This document shows positions 38,656 through 47,046 of a DNA stretch of 64,000 nt, piece after piece. The stretch comes from Arthrobacter sp. zg-Y20. Its GTDB lineage: Bacteria > Actinomycetota > Actinomycetes > Actinomycetales > Micrococcaceae. The DNA is taken from contig NZ_CP126241.1 of the NCBI RefSeq assembly GCF_030142075.1, positions 1 to 64,000 of the forward strand, in the 5' to 3' direction. The translations under genes were made by a program, and so were the position numbers. The number at the start of each line of letters is the position of its first letter. Position 1 is the first letter of the stretch. The notes beneath the pieces were generated by a model. The model saw only the letters and a list, made by a program, of their open reading frames with translations. It did not search any database and was not told the origin of the DNA.

Positions 38656-39219
38656 TTGTCCGCCGCACTAATGGTCATTGACATGCAGAATGCCTACTTC
38701 GAGAGCCCTGCCCTGCAGAAGCACCAGGAACGGGTTGTTGAAAAAACCAATGAGCTCATTGGCTTGGCGAAAGCTGCCGGGGTCCCCGTCCTGATGGTCT
38801 GCACGGAGCACGAGCGGGACAAGTCCACTTGGACATTGAGCATGCTCGATGATGACCAGGGCTTCATTTTCAGCGGGAGCGAGCAGGCAGACTTTGTCCC
38901 CGGCCTGGATCACGCCGACCTGCCGCGGCTGGTGAAGACCCGCGACAGCGCCTTCGTGGGCACCGACGTCCTGCTGCGCCTGCGGAACTGGGATGTCCAG
39001 ACACTGGTGCTGGCCGGCGTCGCAACCCACAATTGTGTGGCGCAGACCGCCGCTGACGCCTTCGCGAATAACTTCCGGGTCCGTTTTGCCCGGGAAGCAC
39101 TCGCCTCCACCAACGAGGAATACGAGGAAGCGATCCTGAGGATGCTTTCCGACGAGTACCGCCAGCCGGTTCAGAGCAACGCTGACCTCAAGGACTTCTT
39201 CAACAGCAACGAATCCTAG
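38656..39219 (+). CDS. Isochorismatase-like cysteine hydrolase
   Basis: A 187-residue enzyme of the isochorismatase/nicotinamidase fold with catalytic Asp in MVIDMQNAYF, Lys in LVKTRDSAFVGT and Cys in GVATHNCVAQTA. The exact amide or ester substrate cannot be told. I chose TTG 38656, with AAAGGA 7 bases upstream; ATG 38671 would also leave the fold whole. It stands alone on the plus strand. Confidence 0.9.
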   Translation: MSAALMVIDMQNAYFESPALQKHQERVVEKTNELIGLAKAAGVPVLMVCTEHERDKSTWTLSMLDDDQGFIFSGSEQADFVPGLDHADLPRLVKTRDSAFVGTDVLLRLRNWDVQTLVLAGVATHNCVAQTAADAFANNFRVRFAREALASTNEEYEEAILRMLSDEYRQPVQSNADLKDFFNSNES

Positions 39220-39292
39220 GCATCTCCGCTATTCCCTTGCGGGCACCGGTCCGGGCTGGAATTCGACGGCCCGGGCCGGTTAGCGTAGGGGC

Positions 39293-39532
39293 ATGGATGC
39301 ACTGGAGATTCAGCACAGGATCGCGGAACTGGTAGAGCAGGAACAGTCCCTGCGCGAAGCGGACCCCGCCGCAGAACCGGAGAAGCACGCCGAGCAACTG
39401 CGCCGGGTGGAGGAACAGCTTGACCAGTGCTGGGACCTCCTCCGCCAGCGGCGCGCCAAGATCGACGCCGGGCAGAACCCGGATGAGGCCCAGGCCCGCC
39501 CGGTGGGCGAGGTTGAGGGCTACCGGCAGTAA
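39293..39532 (+). CDS. DUF2630 family small protein
   Basis: A 79-residue acidic, coiled-coil-like protein (ALEIQHRIAELVEQEQSLRE..., EEQLDQCWDLLRQRRAKID) characteristic of DUF2630 in Actinobacteria. Function is unknown. There is no signal or membrane helix. Confidence 0.88.
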   Translation: MDALEIQHRIAELVEQEQSLREADPAAEPEKHAEQLRRVEEQLDQCWDLLRQRRAKIDAGQNPDEAQARPVGEVEGYRQ

Positions 39533-39538
39533 AGGCTT

Positions 39539-39838
39539 TCAGGCCTTCGCGCGAGCCGGCTTCTTTTTCGCATGGTCGCTCGAAGCCGGCATCAGCTGCC
39601 GGAACAGGGTGGCCGCTCCGACGCTGCGCCGGAATCCGCTTTGGCCGCGGAGGGCCTCGCCCAGCGCCCAGAGGACCAGGCTGCCTTTACTGAGGGTCTT
39701 GAACAGATCAGCATTGCGGGGCGTCAGCGCCATCAGTGACGCCAGCCCAAACACCCCCCAGCCGATCAGCGGAGCGTTGGGTACCTCGAAAACTGTCTGC
39801 CGGCCGAACTTATCCGTGAAGAAATTGGGCGATGCCAT
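39539..39838 (-). CDS. Small hypothetical membrane protein beside ku
   Basis: A 99-residue protein with two likely membrane segments (LIGWGVFGLASLMAL; GSLVLWALGEAL) and a Lys/Ala-rich C-terminus (KKKPARAKA). Not recognised as a named family. It lies 5 bases from the ku stop on the same strand and is probably co-transcribed with ku. Confidence 0.7.
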   Translation of the reverse strand: MASPNFFTDKFGRQTVFEVPNAPLIGWGVFGLASLMALTPRNADLFKTLSKGSLVLWALGEALRGQSGFRRSVGAATLFRQLMPASSDHAKKKPARAKA

Positions 39839-39843
39839 CGTAT

Positions 39844-40761
39844 TCAGGCGCCTTTCCTGGTTTTAGCAGAGCTCTTGGTGGTTGGGGACTTTGCCTTGGC
39901 CGGAGCCTTTCCGGCGCCGTCGGACTTGGTGCTGGCTGATTTTGTACTGTCGGATTTGGTGCCCTTGCCGGTCTTTTTGTCCCGGTTTTTCTCCACGCTG
40001 CGGCGCAGGGCTTCCATCAGGTCCAGCACCTTTCCGCCTTCGTCTTCGGATTCTTCCCCGAAGGTTTCCCCGGTGTCGAGAGAGTCGCCTTGTTCGAGCT
40101 TGGCATCTATAAGGGTCTTGAGCTGTTCCTGGTAGTCGTCAGTGAACTCGGACGGGTCGAAGTCTGAGCTGAAGGAATCCACCAGGGCCGAGGACATCTC
40201 GAGTTCCTTAGCGGAAATCCGCACCTTCTCGTCCAGTGAGGGGAAAGCGGCTTCGCGGACCTCGTCCTCCCAGAGCAGCGTCTGCAGGGTCAGCACGTCG
40301 CCGCGGACGCGCAGGGCGCCCAGCCTGCTTTTCTGGCGAAGGGAGAACTGCACAATGGCCGTGCGGTCCGTGTCTTCCAGGGTGCGGCGCAGCAGCACGT
40401 AGGACTTGGTCGATTTCGAATCCGGTTCCAAGTAGTACGTCCGGTCGAACAGGATGGGATCCACCTGCTCGCTGGGCACGAATTCGACGACGTCGATCTC
40501 GCGGCTTTTCTCCACCGGAAGGGATGCCAGGTCCTCGTCGCTGAGGACCACCGTCTGCTCGCCGTCGTCGTAGGCCTTGGCGATGTCCTTGTACTCCACC
40601 ACCTCGCCGCATATTTCGCACCGGCGCTGGTAGCGGATGCGTCCGCCGTCTTTGCCGTGTACCTGGTGCAGGCTTACATCGTGGTCTTCGGTGGCGGCAT
40701 AAACCTTAACCGGCACGTTGACCAGCCCAAACGCAATGGCGCCTTTCCAGATCGCTCTCAT
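39844..40761 (-). CDS. ku: DNA end-binding protein Ku (NHEJ)
   Basis: Homodimeric ring that binds double-strand breaks and recruits LigD. The 305 residues contain the Ku core (MRAIWKGAIAFGLVNVPVKVYAATE to about 255) with a zinc-type cluster RRCEICGEVVEY. A Lys/Ser/Thr/Ala-rich tail (about 255-305) is a common C-terminal extension that helps DNA binding. The partner ligD (47047) is 6 kb away, not adjacent. Confidence 0.96.
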   Translation of the reverse strand: MRAIWKGAIAFGLVNVPVKVYAATEDHDVSLHQVHGKDGGRIRYQRRCEICGEVVEYKDIAKAYDDGEQTVVLSDEDLASLPVEKSREIDVVEFVPSEQVDPILFDRTYYLEPDSKSTKSYVLLRRTLEDTDRTAIVQFSLRQKSRLGALRVRGDVLTLQTLLWEDEVREAAFPSLDEKVRISAKELEMSSALVDSFSSDFDPSEFTDDYQEQLKTLIDAKLEQGDSLDTGETFGEESEDEGGKVLDLMEALRRSVEKNRDKKTGKGTKSDSTKSASTKSDGAGKAPAKAKSPTTKSSAKTRKGA

Positions 40762-40776
40762 GTAGTCCAGTGAACA

Positions 40777-41712
40777 CTAAACTCCGGTGCCGTTGCCAGA
40801 GCGGGGTTGCCCGGGCTGTCCCTGCTCAAGATGCTCCCGGATCAGCCGGTACACCCGGGGGTCCGAAAAATAGGCATTGTGGGACTCGGGAAACGGCTGC
40901 CCGGAGCCCACCTCGCGGTCCGTGACCGTCATCCCACGCCCGGCGAAGACCTGTTCGGCGCAAAAGGCGAGCAGGTCGCGCTCATCCCAGATATTCAGCC
41001 AGGGGATTCCCGGGCCATCGCCGCCGCGCCGGGGCCCCAGATAGGCCAGGGCATCCAGGAGGAAGAACCACGGTGCCGGCGACCCCACAGTGACCAGCAG
41101 GTCCGTCCGGAAGCGGCCGGATTCGGGGGCACAGAGCAGGTCGACGGCGGCCACCGAGCCCAGGCTGTGTGCGAACAGCACCACGGGCGCGTCCTGGCTG
41201 ACGCTGCCGAGGGCTTCCGCGGTGACGGCACGCGCCGTTTCGCCCCGGCGCAGGTAGAAGGCTATTTTGCTGAAGAATTCACCGGCCGCATCGGTCAGTC
41301 GAATCCGGTGCCGCACCGCAGCATCGGTGAGCACATCCAGTACCAGGTCCTGGAGTGTATGTCCCAGCAGGGCAGCTTCCGGTGCAGCCGGCGGCGCCCC
41401 GGCAACCGTTGCCCGGCGCAGGGGATCCCCGGCGCCCACCTGCATGCCGAACAGCGCCAGCGCCAAGGTGGCATCGGCCTGTGCTGGCGGGTCTTCCGCG
41501 GCGTACCGCGGTGGCAGGGCCGGAACGGAACTGACGTCCTCTGCGGCATCGGCTGCCCAGTCAACGGTCAGCACGGAGTAGTCCGACAAACCCGGAACGG
41601 CAGCGAGCTGCTCCCGGATCCGGTCCGCCAGCTGCGGATTGGTCCGTCCGGTCCCGGGCAGGTAAACGAGGGTTCCGGGTTTTTCGGCCGGTCCTACGGT
41701 GACGGGGTCCAT
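40777..41712 (-). CDS. Alpha/beta hydrolase-like protein
   Basis: A 311-residue protein with a nucleophile elbow FAHSLGSVAA and N-terminal LVYLPGTGR, so an alpha/beta-hydrolase fold is likely. Catalytic His may be in PESHNAYF near the C-terminus. The substrate is unknown. I chose ATG 41712 with AGAGGAG upstream; the ORF start at 41799 adds 29 odd residues. It is 15 bases upstream of ku, so may be the first gene of the ku operon. Confidence 0.8.
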   Translation of the reverse strand: MDPVTVGPAEKPGTLVYLPGTGRTNPQLADRIREQLAAVPGLSDYSVLTVDWAADAAEDVSSVPALPPRYAAEDPPAQADATLALALFGMQVGAGDPLRRATVAGAPPAAPEAALLGHTLQDLVLDVLTDAAVRHRIRLTDAAGEFFSKIAFYLRRGETARAVTAEALGSVSQDAPVVLFAHSLGSVAAVDLLCAPESGRFRTDLLVTVGSPAPWFFLLDALAYLGPRRGGDGPGIPWLNIWDERDLLAFCAEQVFAGRGMTVTDREVGSGQPFPESHNAYFSDPRVYRLIREHLEQGQPGQPRSGNGTGV

Positions 41713-41896
41713 GGCGGTCTCCTCTGCTGCGCCGGGCTTCAGCCGTCCCCGCCGGCCCGCGGGGGAACGGGCGGACAGCGGAGGAACGGATGCTTTCACG
41801 CGTTGGGGATACTTTCACACGCAGGGCACCCCTGCGCCAGTAACCGTTCCGCCGCGCACGGGGGCGGATAATGGATCCAGTCAGGAAGGCGAGGCT

Positions 41897-42424
41897 GTGA
41901 CCAACAACGGAGCGGCAAGTAGCGGGACCGCAAACCACGGGCCGGCGGAAAGTCCCGCACCCGAAAACGGAGCACCCGAGGCTGGAATGGAACGCCGCGA
42001 ACTGTCGGTGGGGCAGGTAGCTGAACGCAGCGGCGTGAGCGTCTCGGCCCTGCACTTCTATGAGCGCCAAGGCCTGCTCTCCAGTAGGCGGACCCAGGGC
42101 AACCAGCGGCGCTTTGACCGTTCGGTGCTGCGCCGCGTAGCGGTCATCAGGGCTGCCCAGCAGGCGGGTATCCCGCTGTCCGTGATTAACCGTGCGTTCG
42201 CGGAACTGCCGCCGGAGGGAGTGCCGGACCAGGCAGACTGGCAGCGGCTATCCGCCGCGTGGCGGCAGGAACTGGACTTCCGCATCCGGCACCTGCAGGC
42301 ATTGCGCGACCGCTTGGGCGGCTGCATAGGCTGCGGCTGCCTCTCCCTTGCGGAGTGCCGGTTCGTTAACCCCAAGGACGCCTCAGCCGACAGCGGCACC
42401 GGCGCCAGGGCCTTCGACGTCTGA
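41897..42424 (+). CDS. soxR: Redox-sensitive MerR-family regulator SoxR
   Basis: A 175-residue [2Fe-2S] transcription activator. Its N-terminal 35 residues are low complexity, then the MerR HTH (LSVGQVAERSGVSVSALHFYE, SRRTQGNQRRF), a dimerisation helix, and the cluster-binding CIGCGCLSLAEC. The four cysteines are 143, 146, 148 and 154, matching SoxR spacing. It is oxidised by redox-cycling compounds or nitric oxide. GTG 41897 was chosen for its upstream GGAAGGCGAGG. Its target is likely the next gene. Confidence 0.95.
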   Translation: MTNNGAASSGTANHGPAESPAPENGAPEAGMERRELSVGQVAERSGVSVSALHFYERQGLLSSRRTQGNQRRFDRSVLRRVAVIRAAQQAGIPLSVINRAFAELPPEGVPDQADWQRLSAAWRQELDFRIRHLQALRDRLGGCIGCGCLSLAECRFVNPKDASADSGTGARAFDV

Positions 42425-42428
42425 CGAT

Positions 42429-42459
42429 TTGACCTCAACATTGGTTGAGGTTTTACCGT
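42429..42459 (+). promoter_or_regulatory. SoxR-regulated promoter (SoxR box)
   Basis: CCTCAA-CATTGG-TTGAGG at 42433-42450 matches the SoxR operator half-sites exactly. It lies between a -35 TTGACC (42429-42434) and a -10-like TACCGT (42454-42459) that are 19 bases apart, the long spacer typical of MerR-family promoters. It drives the flavin reductase gene at 42501. Confidence 0.92.
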
Positions 42460-42500
42460 TGAAGTATGCCCTCGCTGGGCTGGTCTGCGGAAGGACACTA

Positions 42501-43019
42501 ATGACGCGGAATACGGCTCTGTGCGAGCGGAATGTAACGGAAGCATTCAAGGACGCCTTCCGGGCGCACCCTGCGGGCGTGGCAATCATTACGGCCGACG
42601 GCGGCAGCGGCCCGGTGGGGCTGACCGCCTCCTCGGTCTCCTCGGTATCGGCCGAACCGCCCATCCTTTCCTTCTCCCTTGCCTCCACCCAGGGCACCGC
42701 CGGGGTCATTGCCTCGTCCGGCACCGTCGTCGTGCACCTCCTGGGCGCCGAAAACGCGGAACTGGCGTCCCTGTTCGCCCGGCCGGGGGCGGACCGTTTC
42801 GGCGCCACCCGTACCCGTACCCTTCCCAGCGGGGAGCCGCTGCTGGAAGAGGCCCCCGTGGCCCTGCGCTGCCGCATCGACGGGCGGATCCCGGTGGGCG
42901 GATCCATCCTCATTGCCGCTTCCGTCCTCGAGATCCTCCCCGGAGCGCCCGGGCAGGAACCGCTGGTCTATCACAACCGCACCTACCACCGCCTGGGCAC
43001 GCACTCGGCCCTGGGGTAA
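42501..43019 (+). CDS. Flavin reductase family protein (SoxR target)
   Basis: A 172-residue FMN-binding split-barrel enzyme (PAGVAIITADGGSGPVGLTASSVSSVSAEPPILSF) of the family that reduces free flavin with NAD(P)H. It probably supplies reduced flavin or detoxifies redox-active compounds. ATG 42501 has GGAAGGA upstream. The SoxR box lies 50 bases upstream. No monooxygenase partner is seen in the window. Confidence 0.9.
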   Translation: MTRNTALCERNVTEAFKDAFRAHPAGVAIITADGGSGPVGLTASSVSSVSAEPPILSFSLASTQGTAGVIASSGTVVVHLLGAENAELASLFARPGADRFGATRTRTLPSGEPLLEEAPVALRCRIDGRIPVGGSILIAASVLEILPGAPGQEPLVYHNRTYHRLGTHSALG

Positions 43020-43107
43020 ACCCCACCCCGGGCGGGAAGGCTGGATAATTGGTTCAGCACCCTGCCGGCAAGTGCCTGCGCGGGACCGAACCACGGAAGG
43101 CACGGCC

Positions 43108-43326
43108 ATGGCCAAAAAGAAGTTGAAGGACCTGACCAGCGGGCAGAAAAAGGGGTTGAGCGTCCTGACGGGCGTCCAGATCCTGCTGGCAGCGGCGGCA
43201 CTCTGGGACATCCGGCGACGCCCCGCGGACCTGATCCGCGGCAGCCGCAGCCTGTGGACCCTGGCCTGCGGGATTAACTTCGCCGGCCCGGCGGCGTATT
43301 TCCTCTTCGGCCGGCGCAGGGCCTAG
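43108..43326 (+). CDS. Small membrane protein (PLD-nuclease-N-terminal-like)
   Basis: A 72-residue protein with two hydrophobic segments (VLTGVQILLAAAALWDI; LWTLACGINFAGPAAYFLFG) and basic ends. It resembles short 'PLDc_N'-type membrane proteins; function unknown. GGAAGG lies 7 bases before the ATG. The pentapeptide protein starts two bases after its stop. Confidence 0.75.
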   Translation: MAKKKLKDLTSGQKKGLSVLTGVQILLAAAALWDIRRRPADLIRGSRSLWTLACGINFAGPAAYFLFGRRRA

Positions 43327-43328
43327 CG

Positions 43329-43997
43329 GTGGTGCGTCAGCGAAGCGGTACGGGAACCAAAGCGCCGCTGGTGGATCCCCTCCGGCTGCAGGATCTGGCC
43401 GACGGTACCGGCGTGCCCGCGGGCAGCCAGCAGGAAGCGACCGCCTGGACGGGCGAATCGTTCGCGGGACTGGAACTGCGCGGGGCGGTCTTTTCCGAAT
43501 GCAGCCTGGTCTCGGTGTCCCTGGATGACGCGGACCTGACGGCGGCCCGTTTCCTGGAAACCTTGCTGGAAAACCTGTATGCCCCGGTGTTCCGGGCGCC
43601 GCGGACGACTTTCCGGGACGTGGAACTGACCAACCCCCGGCTGGGTTCGGCTGAACTGTACGGCGGCAGCTGGAACTCCGTTCGGGTGGACGGCGGCAAA
43701 ATCGACTACCTGAACCTGCGCGGCTGCACCATGACCAATGTGCTGGTTACCAACTGCATCATCGGTGAGCTGGACCTGGACGGAGCCCGGCTGAACCGCG
43801 TGGCCTTCCGGGATTGCCGCATCGACAGCCTGCTGCTGGGCAACGGCGGCTCGGCTGTGGACGCGGACCTGCGCGGATCCGCCCTGCGGAGCATCACCGG
43901 GCTGGCCGGCCTGAAGGGCTTCACCGTGGATGAGGAGCAGCTGCTGCAGCTCGCTCCGCTCCTCGCGGCCCAGCTGGGCCTGCGGGTTCAGAGCTAG
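43329..43997 (+). CDS. Pentapeptide-repeat protein
   Basis: A 222-residue protein whose middle (about 45-190) has repeated A(D/N)Lxx-like pentapeptides (GAVFSECSLVSVSLDDADLTAARF, CIIGELDLDGARLNRVAF). The right-handed quadrilateral helix of such proteins can mimic DNA, as in gyrase-protecting MfpA and Qnr, but most have no known role. Start is GTG at 43329 (or the next GTG). Its stop shares CTAG with the convergent L,D-transpeptidase gene. Confidence 0.87.
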   Translation: MVRQRSGTGTKAPLVDPLRLQDLADGTGVPAGSQQEATAWTGESFAGLELRGAVFSECSLVSVSLDDADLTAARFLETLLENLYAPVFRAPRTTFRDVELTNPRLGSAELYGGSWNSVRVDGGKIDYLNLRGCTMTNVLVTNCIIGELDLDGARLNRVAFRDCRIDSLLLGNGGSAVDADLRGSALRSITGLAGLKGFTVDEEQLLQLAPLLAAQLGLRVQS

Positions 43998-45232
43998 GGC
44001 TGTCCGGCGTACTGGTCCCAGGGGATGTTCCAGTCGCCGTAGCCGTCATCAATCGAGACGGGGCCGGCCTCGGTGTTCAGCACCTGCACCACGTCCCCGG
44101 CGTCGAAGGTGTCATAGAAGTACTTGGCGCCTTCGGCGGACATGCCCACGCAGCCGTGGGAAACGTTGATCCGGCCAAGGGCCCCTACCGCGCCGTTCAA
44201 CGCCTGGTGGACAAAGACGCCGCTGTTGGTCAGGCGGCTGGCCCAAGACGCATCGAACGGTTCGTAGTAATCCGGGTCGCCCGGCTTCAGCCCGATGCTT
44301 TCGGCCCGGAACGGCAGCTTCTCGTGTTGGCTGACCACTACCTGGTATCCGCTGGGGGAGGGCCAGGTGGGTTCGCCGAGTGTCACGGGGAAAGTACGGA
44401 CCAGCTGGCCGTCAATGAATACCTGCATTGTCTTGGTGAAGTTGTCCACCACGGCCAGGCGGGTGTTGTGCGTGGTGAACGTGCGGGTTTCGTTGAAGTT
44501 GCCGATCATGCCGTTGCCAAAGTCCACGCCGAACAGCTGCATGTCCACCGTGATGGAGCTGTTGGGGGCCCAGAAGGCCTCGGGACGGTAGCGGACCTTG
44601 TTGTCGGTGATCCAGTAGAAGGCGCCGGCCTGTCCGGAGGTGCTGCTGACCTTGATGGCCTGCTCCACGGCGGCCTTGTTGGTTACGGGTTCGCTGAAGT
44701 TGATTTCAATTGGCTGTCCCACGCCGACGTCGGCCGCGTTCTGCGGGTACATAAAGGCGTTGGCCTCATTAGCGGGCTTGACCGTTTCGAAACTCTGCGA
44801 CCGGGTGGTTTCCTTGCCGGCCTGGTCGGTCAGCACCACATCCATTGCGTAGGTGGTGTCGAACGCCAGCTGGGCGTCCGCCGTCCAGACGGTGTTGTCT
44901 CCGGACAGGACACCGGGGATGGCCGGGCCGCCCGCGGCCGGCTTCAGGCTGACCGACTCAATTTCGGCGTTGGTGGCCGTGACGGTTGCCGCGGTTGCAG
45001 GATTGACCGCAACCGCACCGTCAGCGGGAGTAGCTGTGATGGATACCGGTGCTGCACTGGCGGACGGTGAAGCCGGGCTTTCCGCTGCGGGGGAGCTTTC
45101 ATCGGCAGACGGGTCGAAGACACCGTTTGCGTAGGCAGCGCCGATGCCGCCACCTACTACCAGCACACCGGCAACGGCGGCTGCAATTACCCACTTGCGG
45201 CTCTTCTTATCCTGCACGGCGCGTTCCTGCAC
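43994..45232 (-). CDS. L,D-transpeptidase with Ig-like domains
   Basis: Makes 3-3 peptidoglycan cross-links outside the cell and resists most beta-lactams except carbapenems. The 412 residues have an N-terminal membrane anchor (about 14-34), a Pro/Ala/Ser linker, Ig-like domains (about 60-250), and a YkuD catalytic domain with SHGCVGMS. The nucleophile is Cys361 and His359 is two before. GTG start with GAGGGG upstream. It resembles mycobacterial LdtMt-type enzymes. Confidence 0.93.
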   Translation of the reverse strand: MQERAVQDKKSRKWVIAAAVAGVLVVGGGIGAAYANGVFDPSADESSPAAESPASPSASAAPVSITATPADGAVAVNPATAATVTATNAEIESVSLKPAAGGPAIPGVLSGDNTVWTADAQLAFDTTYAMDVVLTDQAGKETTRSQSFETVKPANEANAFMYPQNAADVGVGQPIEINFSEPVTNKAAVEQAIKVSSTSGQAGAFYWITDNKVRYRPEAFWAPNSSITVDMQLFGVDFGNGMIGNFNETRTFTTHNTRLAVVDNFTKTMQVFIDGQLVRTFPVTLGEPTWPSPSGYQVVVSQHEKLPFRAESIGLKPGDPDYYEPFDASWASRLTNSGVFVHQALNGAVGALGRINVSHGCVGMSAEGAKYFYDTFDAGDVVQVLNTEAGPVSIDDGYGDWNIPWDQYAGQP

Positions 45233-45380
45233 TGCGGCGGTCCCCTCATAGTCAAAAGCCGTCAGCTCAAAAGTGTCACCGGCGGCGCCAACAAGTATGG
45301 CCCGGCTGGCCGGTGCCCGTTGTTCTACCGATGATATTCGATGCCGTGCCCCGCCGGGACCGGCGTTACAGAACTGCGGC

Positions 45381-46904
45381 CTAAGCCGGTTCCGGCTGTC
45401 CCGCCGGCTGTCCCGCCGGCTGTCCCGCAGGCTGGGCCAACCGGGCGGCCTGCCGGGTGATGTTCCTGGCCATGGAGGGAAAGATCAGTCCGTGGAACGG
45501 GGCGATCAGCCACCAGTACATTTTCCCTGCCAGCCCCTTGGGGAAGTAAATGGCGCGCTGCCGGTAGACACTGCCGCCGTGGCCGTCCGGGTCCACCCGC
45601 ATCTCCAGCCAGGCCTTGCCCGGTACCCGCATCTCGGCCCGCAGCCGCAGCAACGTGCCGCGCTCCAGCAGTTCCACCCGCCACCAGTCCACCACGTCCC
45701 CGGTGTACAAAGTGGTCGGATTGCGCCGGCCCCGGGTCAAACCGGCTCCGCCCACGGTTTTGTCCAGCACCCCGCGGATGGCCCAGGCCATGGGCAGCGA
45801 ATACCAGCCGTTGCGCCCGCCCACACCTTCGATGACCTGCCACACCGCTGCCGGGTCCACCGCGGCCCGGCGCTCCCGGGAGTCGACGTACACCGTTTGG
45901 CCCGCCCAGTCCGGGTCGCTGGGGAGGGGGTCGGAGGCCAGGTCGGCAGAGGCTGAGGCATTGGCCCACGTGGTTTCCACCTCACCCCGCTTTTCCCTGC
46001 CCAGCGCTCGTTTCACGGCGTCGCGGTAGCTCGTCAGCCCGCCGTCGGGCTGTGGCACGTACTGGTCGATGTCGTGTTCCTTGGCCACGGCGTCGTGCTG
46101 CAGGGACTCCACCAGCGGCAGGGACATGGCACGTGGAATAGGGGTCACCAGCGCCACCCACATACCCGCCAGCCGCGGTGCCGGCAGCGGCAGGGCGTAA
46201 ATGCGCCGGCGGGGCAGCCCGGCCTCTTCGGCGTAGCCGTTCATGATCTCCGCGTAGGTGAGGACCTCGCGCGAGCCGATATCGAAGGTCCGGTTCACTT
46301 CGGCGGGAATATCCACGGCCCGCACCAGGTAATGCAGCACGTCCCGGACGGCAATCGGTTCAATCCGGCGCCGCACCCAGCTGGGCGCCGGCATCACGGG
46401 CAGGGTTTCGGTCAGGTGCCGGATCATCTCGAAGGACGCGGAGCCTGAGCCGATGACGACGCCGGCCTGGTAGACCACCGCCGGCACCTCGCCTTCCAGG
46501 AGGATCCGCCCCACCTCGGTGCGGGATTTCATGTGGGGAGACAGTTCCCCCTCGGGATGCAGGCCGCCGAGGTACACAATCCGCTTCACGCCCGCTTCCG
46601 CTGCCGTCTCGGCCACCAGGTGGGCAATCGCGGACTCCTGGTCGCTGAACCCCTTCCCGGAGGCCATCGAATGCACCAGGAAATACAGGGTGTCGATGCC
46701 CTCGAACGCGGCGGCGGTGGAATCTCGGTCCGAGAGGTCCCCCTTGACCACCTCGACGTCGGACGCCCACGGCACATCGGAGAGCTTTTCCGGGGAGCGG
46801 GCCAGCACCCGGACCCGGTGTCCGTCTTCAAGCAGCAGCGGCACCAGGCGGCCGCCGATGTAGCCGGTGGCGCCGGTAACCAGGACATGCTGGCGTTCAG
46901 TCAT
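45381..46904 (-). CDS. SDR-type NAD(P)-binding protein with DUF2867 domain
   Basis: A 507-residue protein. The N-terminus is an atypical SDR with TGATGYIGGRLVPLLL at about 8-25. The C-terminal part (about 330-490) is a DUF2867/SRPBCC-like domain (GVGGRNGWYSLP..., YWWLIAPFHGLIFPSM). The protein ends in repeated Ala-Gly-Gln-Pro. The function is not established; relatives include YcfA-type complex I-like proteins. ATG 46904 is chosen since the ORF start adds only 9 residues before the fold. Confidence 0.85.
   Translation of the reverse strand: MTERQHVLVTGATGYIGGRLVPLLLEDGHRVRVLARSPEKLSDVPWASDVEVVKGDLSDRDSTAAAFEGIDTLYFLVHSMASGKGFSDQESAIAHLVAETAAEAGVKRIVYLGGLHPEGELSPHMKSRTEVGRILLEGEVPAVVYQAGVVIGSGSASFEMIRHLTETLPVMPAPSWVRRRIEPIAVRDVLHYLVRAVDIPAEVNRTFDIGSREVLTYAEIMNGYAEEAGLPRRRIYALPLPAPRLAGMWVALVTPIPRAMSLPLVESLQHDAVAKEHDIDQYVPQPDGGLTSYRDAVKRALGREKRGEVETTWANASASADLASDPLPSDPDWAGQTVYVDSRERRAAVDPAAVWQVIEGVGGRNGWYSLPMAWAIRGVLDKTVGGAGLTRGRRNPTTLYTGDVVDWWRVELLERGTLLRLRAEMRVPGKAWLEMRVDPDGHGGSVYRQRAIYFPKGLAGKMYWWLIAPFHGLIFPSMARNITRQAARLAQPAGQPAGQPAGQPEPA
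45395..45434. repeat. 12-bp tandem repeat encoding (AGQP)n
   Basis: CCGGCTGTCCCG-type units repeat about three times at the 3' end of the SDR gene and encode Ala-Gly-Gln-Pro. It is coding, and may vary in copy number. Confidence 0.75.
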
Positions 46905-47046
46905 TTTTCCAACATACACAGGGGCCGCCACGGATAGTCAGGGCTGCGGCACGCTCTGCGCGAAACCATCCCGAACCGGTGGCAGATTGGTAAGCCCCCT
47001 GATGAAATACTGGCGTTTGTTCCGTATCCCGGTAAGACTAGGGGGC

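Noticed and set aside
45395-45434. Tandem 12-base repeat as a possible regulatory array
   Set aside because: It is in frame and encodes Ala-Gly-Gln-Pro at a protein end; no sign of a separate element.
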